DNA of 64,000 bases from Rhexocercosporidium sp. MPI-PUGE-AT-0058. Taxonomy: Eukaryota; Ascomycota; Leotiomycetes; Helotiales. Made by a program: the position numbers and the translations under genes. Below the pieces are notes generated by a model that did no database searches, was not told the DNA's origin, and saw only the letters and a program-made list of their open reading frames with translations. The stretch lies in contig JAGTJL010000024.1 in the NCBI GenBank assembly GCA_020746875.1, forward strand, positions 310,001-374,000. Reading direction: 5' to 3'. Positions 60,887 to 64,000 of the stretch are shown piece by piece; position 1 is the stretch's first letter, and every line of letters begins with the position of its first letter.

Positions 60887-61351
60887 ATGTGAGGATACCA
60901 TGTGGTTTCTGTCACCATGAAGCTGCTATTATAGACCATTGTATTTTCTATGATTAGACTTTACGCATAGATTATCTTTGAAAACTAGTCCTTAAGAATG
61001 AATTTACTTTTTCGTTCAAATAATTCTTGACCTCCCGCTGTCCCTTTCTCTCTCGTGTGCTAATTTAATTGTAAAAAGACTACTATGTAAGAGAAATGAT
61101 ATCTTAGGATGAAGTAGTTTTCATGGAATTCTTTACTTGAGGAGATTTCTCAACGAGCTCTACGAGGGAGACGATGATTAAGATTGGGGAAAAAGGCTCA
61201 TGAAGAAAGTTTTAGGCATTTTAAATCCAAACAATAGTCATCATTAATGGCTTGTACAAGTACGTTCAGAACTTTGGCTTTTACTCTCTTATTCTAATCA
61301 AGTATATGCACTAACTAATTTTTTTAACTATGGATGTGCAAAAGTTCTCAT
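60887..61351. other. Convergent 3' flanks
   Basis: AT-rich 3' region between the SMP-30 gene and the leftward cupin gene. No gene is recognised. Confidence 0.5.
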
Positions 61352-62123
61352 CTAAGCAAACCACTGCTCAGGGAGCTCCTTGTGGCCGCCAGACTCGCCA
61401 ACTTTGACCTTGTTGTTCTCAGATGCAAGGACAATGGCAAGGACACGAACCCACTCGTTGGTGCGGTTGGAGAGACTGGGAGACATTAGCACGGAGTCTG
61501 AAATGTGCAAAGATTGAATAGCGACTTACGCATGGACAGGTCCACGCTGATAGATGACATCGCCGGGCTGGGCGACGGTCTCAACGACGTCGCAGGTGGG
61601 CTTACCATCTTTGACCTGGAAAGCATCAGGCTTGGGGGCCAGGACGGTGAGCTTGCCTGTGATGACAATGACGAAGTCGGTGGAGGTGGTGCGGTGCTAC
61701 GAAGTGTAAGTCACTGGAGCTGGTCGTCACGTCACATGGTACAAAGACTTACGAGAGCACCCTCAGTGTTGGGGGCAATGTCGAGGTAGTAGGCGTTCAG
61801 GCCGCCAGGCATGACAATGCCGATGCCTGGAACGTCGTCGAGGGGAAGGTCGCCGCTAAAGTCTGTGAGCTTGAGGTTTACCACTGAAGCTTGATGAGCG
61901 ACACTTACTGGCCATCGTTCTTGATAGGGAAGTGCTTGCTGGTACCAATGACAGCGCGTCTCAAGCTGCCATCAAAGAGGGGCTCAACCTTGAGATTGTC
62001 GACCTTGACCTCAACACCCGGCTCGATGGAGCTGTCGTTGGCGTGCTGGGAGGGGAGGGTCAAGTTGGAGGCAGTGATTCTGCGAGGGGCAGGGAGGTTG
62101 TAGGAAGCGTCAAAGGAAGACAT
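61352..62123 (-). CDS. Cupin-domain protein, 4 exons
   Basis: Exons on the minus strand are 61909-62123, 61753-61855, 61530-61696 and 61352-61475, with introns of 53, 56 and 54 bp. Phases close to 202 residues. In the first junction the acceptor is the CTTTAG at 61856-61861; other AGs nearby break the frame. The single cupin barrel is seen as VPGIGIVMPGGLNAYYLDIA, then HRTTSTDFVIVITGKLTVL and GDVIYQRGPVHALSNRTNEW. The two motifs keep a His each, but the metal triad is incomplete compared with classical dioxygenase cupins. Homologues of this length are common, often uncharacterised, in ascomycetes. A role is not assignable. Confidence 0.83.
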
Positions 62124-62354
62124 CTCGAAGATTGTTGTGTATAAAGTGTTTTGAAAGTTGTAAGTGTGTGTAGTTGAGAGAGTAGTGGATGATGATTGAA
62201 ATGAGACGAGACGAGGATGAGATGAGATGAGATGGATGAAGGAATGGCAAGCAACTTGAGCTGATATACCTACCTTATTCCTCTCTTGCTACACTCAGAC
62301 TCTGTTCGGTGATAGTACATAGCATTAGTCAGTCCTGAAGTTCGTCGATATCAT

Positions 62355-62530
62355 AAGCCGGCGTTAACGAGTAAGCAGGACAAGGCACGGCCCATTAGTG
62401 CATGGAGGATTTGCGGGTAGATTGACATAATAGAATTCGGCGATAAATAAGCCGGCGTGAACGAGTAAGCAGGACAAGGCACGGCCCATTAGTGCATGGA
62501 GGATTTGCGGGTAGATTAACATAGTAGGGG
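62355..62530. repeat. 94-bp period tandem duplication
   Basis: AAGCCGGCGT(T/G)AACGAGTAA and the 60 bp that follow (to GGGTAGATT(G/A)ACATA) occur at 62355 and 62449 with only a few differences, so the duplication is recent. Confidence 0.9.
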
Positions 62531-62536
62531 TAGAGG

Positions 62537-62600
62537 TCTGTCCGAGCTAAGCCCTGCATGACATGGTAGGGGTGTGCCTGTCCAAGCTAAGCCCTGCATG
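62537..62600. repeat. 41-bp period imperfect duplication
   Basis: TGTCC(G/A)AGCTAAGCCCTGCA occurs at about 62539 and 62579 (CCTG/TCTG before it), with GTAGGGGT(A/G) upstream of each copy. Confidence 0.8.
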
Positions 62601-63151
62601 CCGCATGTACAGTACGTACAAGTACTTTTGTCTTCGAACCCCTGCAAATCCACTACCCTGTTTCCCGCTAATTGAGGGAGCTAGGTAGGTAACGTAGGTA
62701 GGTAGGTACCTAGTTGTTATGACATTCGTGATTTGTAAGAACATTTTCTTGTCGGCATTTGATGAGATGCATACCGTACGATGTGATACGAAAACCTCAA
62801 CCAAACACATGCCTTTCACCCGTAGAATTGCCAGTCTTACGTGCTCTGTTCTCTCGTAGCTATACTCGTCTTCACATCTTTTTCTTTCTCCCACTTCTCC
62901 CACTTTAACTGCCGCAGTTCGCGAGTCGAATAACACTCAATCGCAACGTTACCTAGTAATCCGTGCTCTCTCTGGTGCTTCGATCTCGAATAAGCCCCTT
63001 TTGCCTAGAGCCTGCCTCTGCCTCACTGCCATACAAGTCCTTTGCTTGTCTTCTGATCAATAAACTATCGAACACACACCACCATCGCAAACTATCCAAC
63101 CAACACAATCAATCCTTCCTTTCCTGCTTGAACTCTCACTTTGACTTGATC

Positions 63152-64000
63152 ATGTCTGAGTTTATGCGAGCTGTGAGTTATCTCCAAGTGTCCAAACCCT
63201 AGATACATGTTAGTTCAGAGCTGATAGCTCCACGCTTTCTAGGTGGATGTGAAGAACGGAGCTGGGCCGGCCTCAGCTCTCTTCATTAACGATGCCACTC
63301 CTATTCCTATAGTTAATGAGGAAGAATGCCTAGTTAGAGTCAAGGCTTTTGGCATCAACAGAGGTGACATGCTGCAGCGTGATGGAAAGTACCCAAATAT
63401 CGGCCACCTGACCAAGATCATGGGTCTTGAGTTCAGCGGTGTGATTGCCCGCCTAGGTGCCGAAGGTGAGACCTCCGACGGGTGGAAGGTTGGCGATGAG
63501 GTGTTTGGCCTTCTCTATGGCGGTGGCTACGCAGAGTATGTCAACGTGAACAAGGGGATGCTCATCCGGAAACCCAAGGAGCTCTCTTTCGAGGAGCTCG
63601 GTGGGCTCTGCGAGGTAGGTTTTATGAGTTCACTCCATCCTAATTCCTTCGTTCTAATCATGCTGCAGACCTGGTTCACTGCTCTTCAAGCCCTTCACTT
63701 CGTCGGACTATACAGCTCGGAAGACACGCGCTCAATCCTGTGGCATGCTGGTGCTTCGGCCGTGTCTGTCGCCGGCATCCAACTCTCAAGGGATGCGCAC
63801 CTTATCAAGTCCCCCAACTCCCCAGGCCCCAAGGTCTTCGCCACCGCGCGTAAGCAGGAGAAGTGCGACTTTGTCGTAAAGGAGCTCGGTGCCGTTGGCG
63901 CAGTCGACATCTCCCAGCATCCTGACAAGCAGAGCTGGGCTGGCGAGATCAAGAAGCTGAACGGCGGCCAGGGCATGGACCTGGTGGTTGACTTCCTGGG
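63152..64000 (+). CDS. Quinone oxidoreductase-like MDR protein (PIG3-type), 3' end outside the window
   Basis: The exons seen are 63152-63172, 63243-63614 and 63669 to beyond 64000, with introns of 70 and 54 bp. The N-terminal GroES-like domain has INRGDMLQRDGKYP, MGLEFSGVIARLG, GDEVFGLLYGGGYAEYV, the pattern of PIG3/zeta-crystallin quinone reductases, which lack zinc ligands. The third exon enters the Rossmann domain (LWHAGASAVSVAGIQLSR, then KVFATARKQEKCDFVVKELG, and GMDLVVDFLG at the window edge). It would reduce quinones or enones with NADPH. The start gives the short first exon MSEFMRA, which is usual for this group. Confidence 0.88.

Larger units (their letters stand above)
62124..63151. 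other. Divergent intergenic region with two tandem duplications
   Basis: This lies between the leftward cupin gene and the rightward oxidoreductase and so holds both promoters. It contains a 94-bp period duplication (62355-62530), a 41-bp period duplication (62537-62600) and a short GTAG(G)TAG run near 62690-62710. The last 300 bp is a pyrimidine-rich leader. Confidence 0.6.

Noticed and set aside
60036..60920. 294-codon frame overlapping the SMP-30 gene on the same strand
   Set aside because: Low-complexity Ser/Thr/Pro/Leu translation caused by third-position C bias of the real gene.
51094..64000. Large NRPS/PKS-type secondary-metabolite cluster
   Set aside because: No NRPS, PKS, terpene synthase or cluster-specific Zn2Cys6 regulator is present; only the small isocyanide-type grouping can be argued.

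Overview
This window is nuclear DNA of a filamentous ascomycete (Pezizomycotina). Genes carry short GT-AG introns of about 42-60 bp, often with CTAAC-like branch points. Families typical of these fungi are present: con-6, a NACHT-ankyrin NLR, 2EXR, HET and patatin modules, an ascomycete laccase, a fungal type-B carboxylesterase and an Rds1-like protein. Gene islands of normal composition alternate with very AT-rich blocks (about 1-1.6, 4.4-6.15, 19.3-24.6, 25.6-27.1, 31.7-33.5 and 39.2-44.75 kb) in which transposon reading frames have been destroyed mainly by C-to-T and G-to-A changes, the pattern of repeat-induced point mutation (RIP). The species cannot be named from this sequence alone.

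Layout. 0-9 kb: an AT-rich relic block with a small inverted-repeat element; an intact three-exon secreted glycoside hydrolase; a RIP-inactivated Fot1/pogo transposon; a broken GH43 beta-xylosidase directly against its right end; and the 3' piece of a Tad1-like LINE. 10-19 kb: a secreted carboxylesterase, a truncated patatin-HET relic, a nine-exon NLR-like gene with ten near-identical repeats and a single stop codon, and a broken 2EXR gene. 19-28 kb: transposon graveyard with nested insertions whose order can be read from the target-site duplications. 28-38 kb: con-6, two short-chain dehydrogenases on either side of a second pogo copy, and an Rds1/ferritin-like secreted protein. 39-47 kb: a third pogo copy with a solo LTR inserted in it, a long degraded repeat block, a tRNA-Ala-like gene with an intron, and minisatellites. 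47-50 kb: a nearly full-length, intron-containing but dead alanyl-tRNA synthetase copy.

51-64 kb is the most coherent functional region. A secreted laccase and a stand-alone Dit1/PvcA-type isocyanide synthase are divergently transcribed from one 1-kb intergenic region. A monocarboxylate-type MFS transporter (one base short in a C run) and a secreted SMP-30/lactonase follow, then a cupin protein and a quinone-oxidoreductase-like MDR protein that runs off the window. The first four genes could form a small isocyanide (metal-chelator-like) locus with a copper oxidase and an exporter. That grouping is inference from gene content and order.
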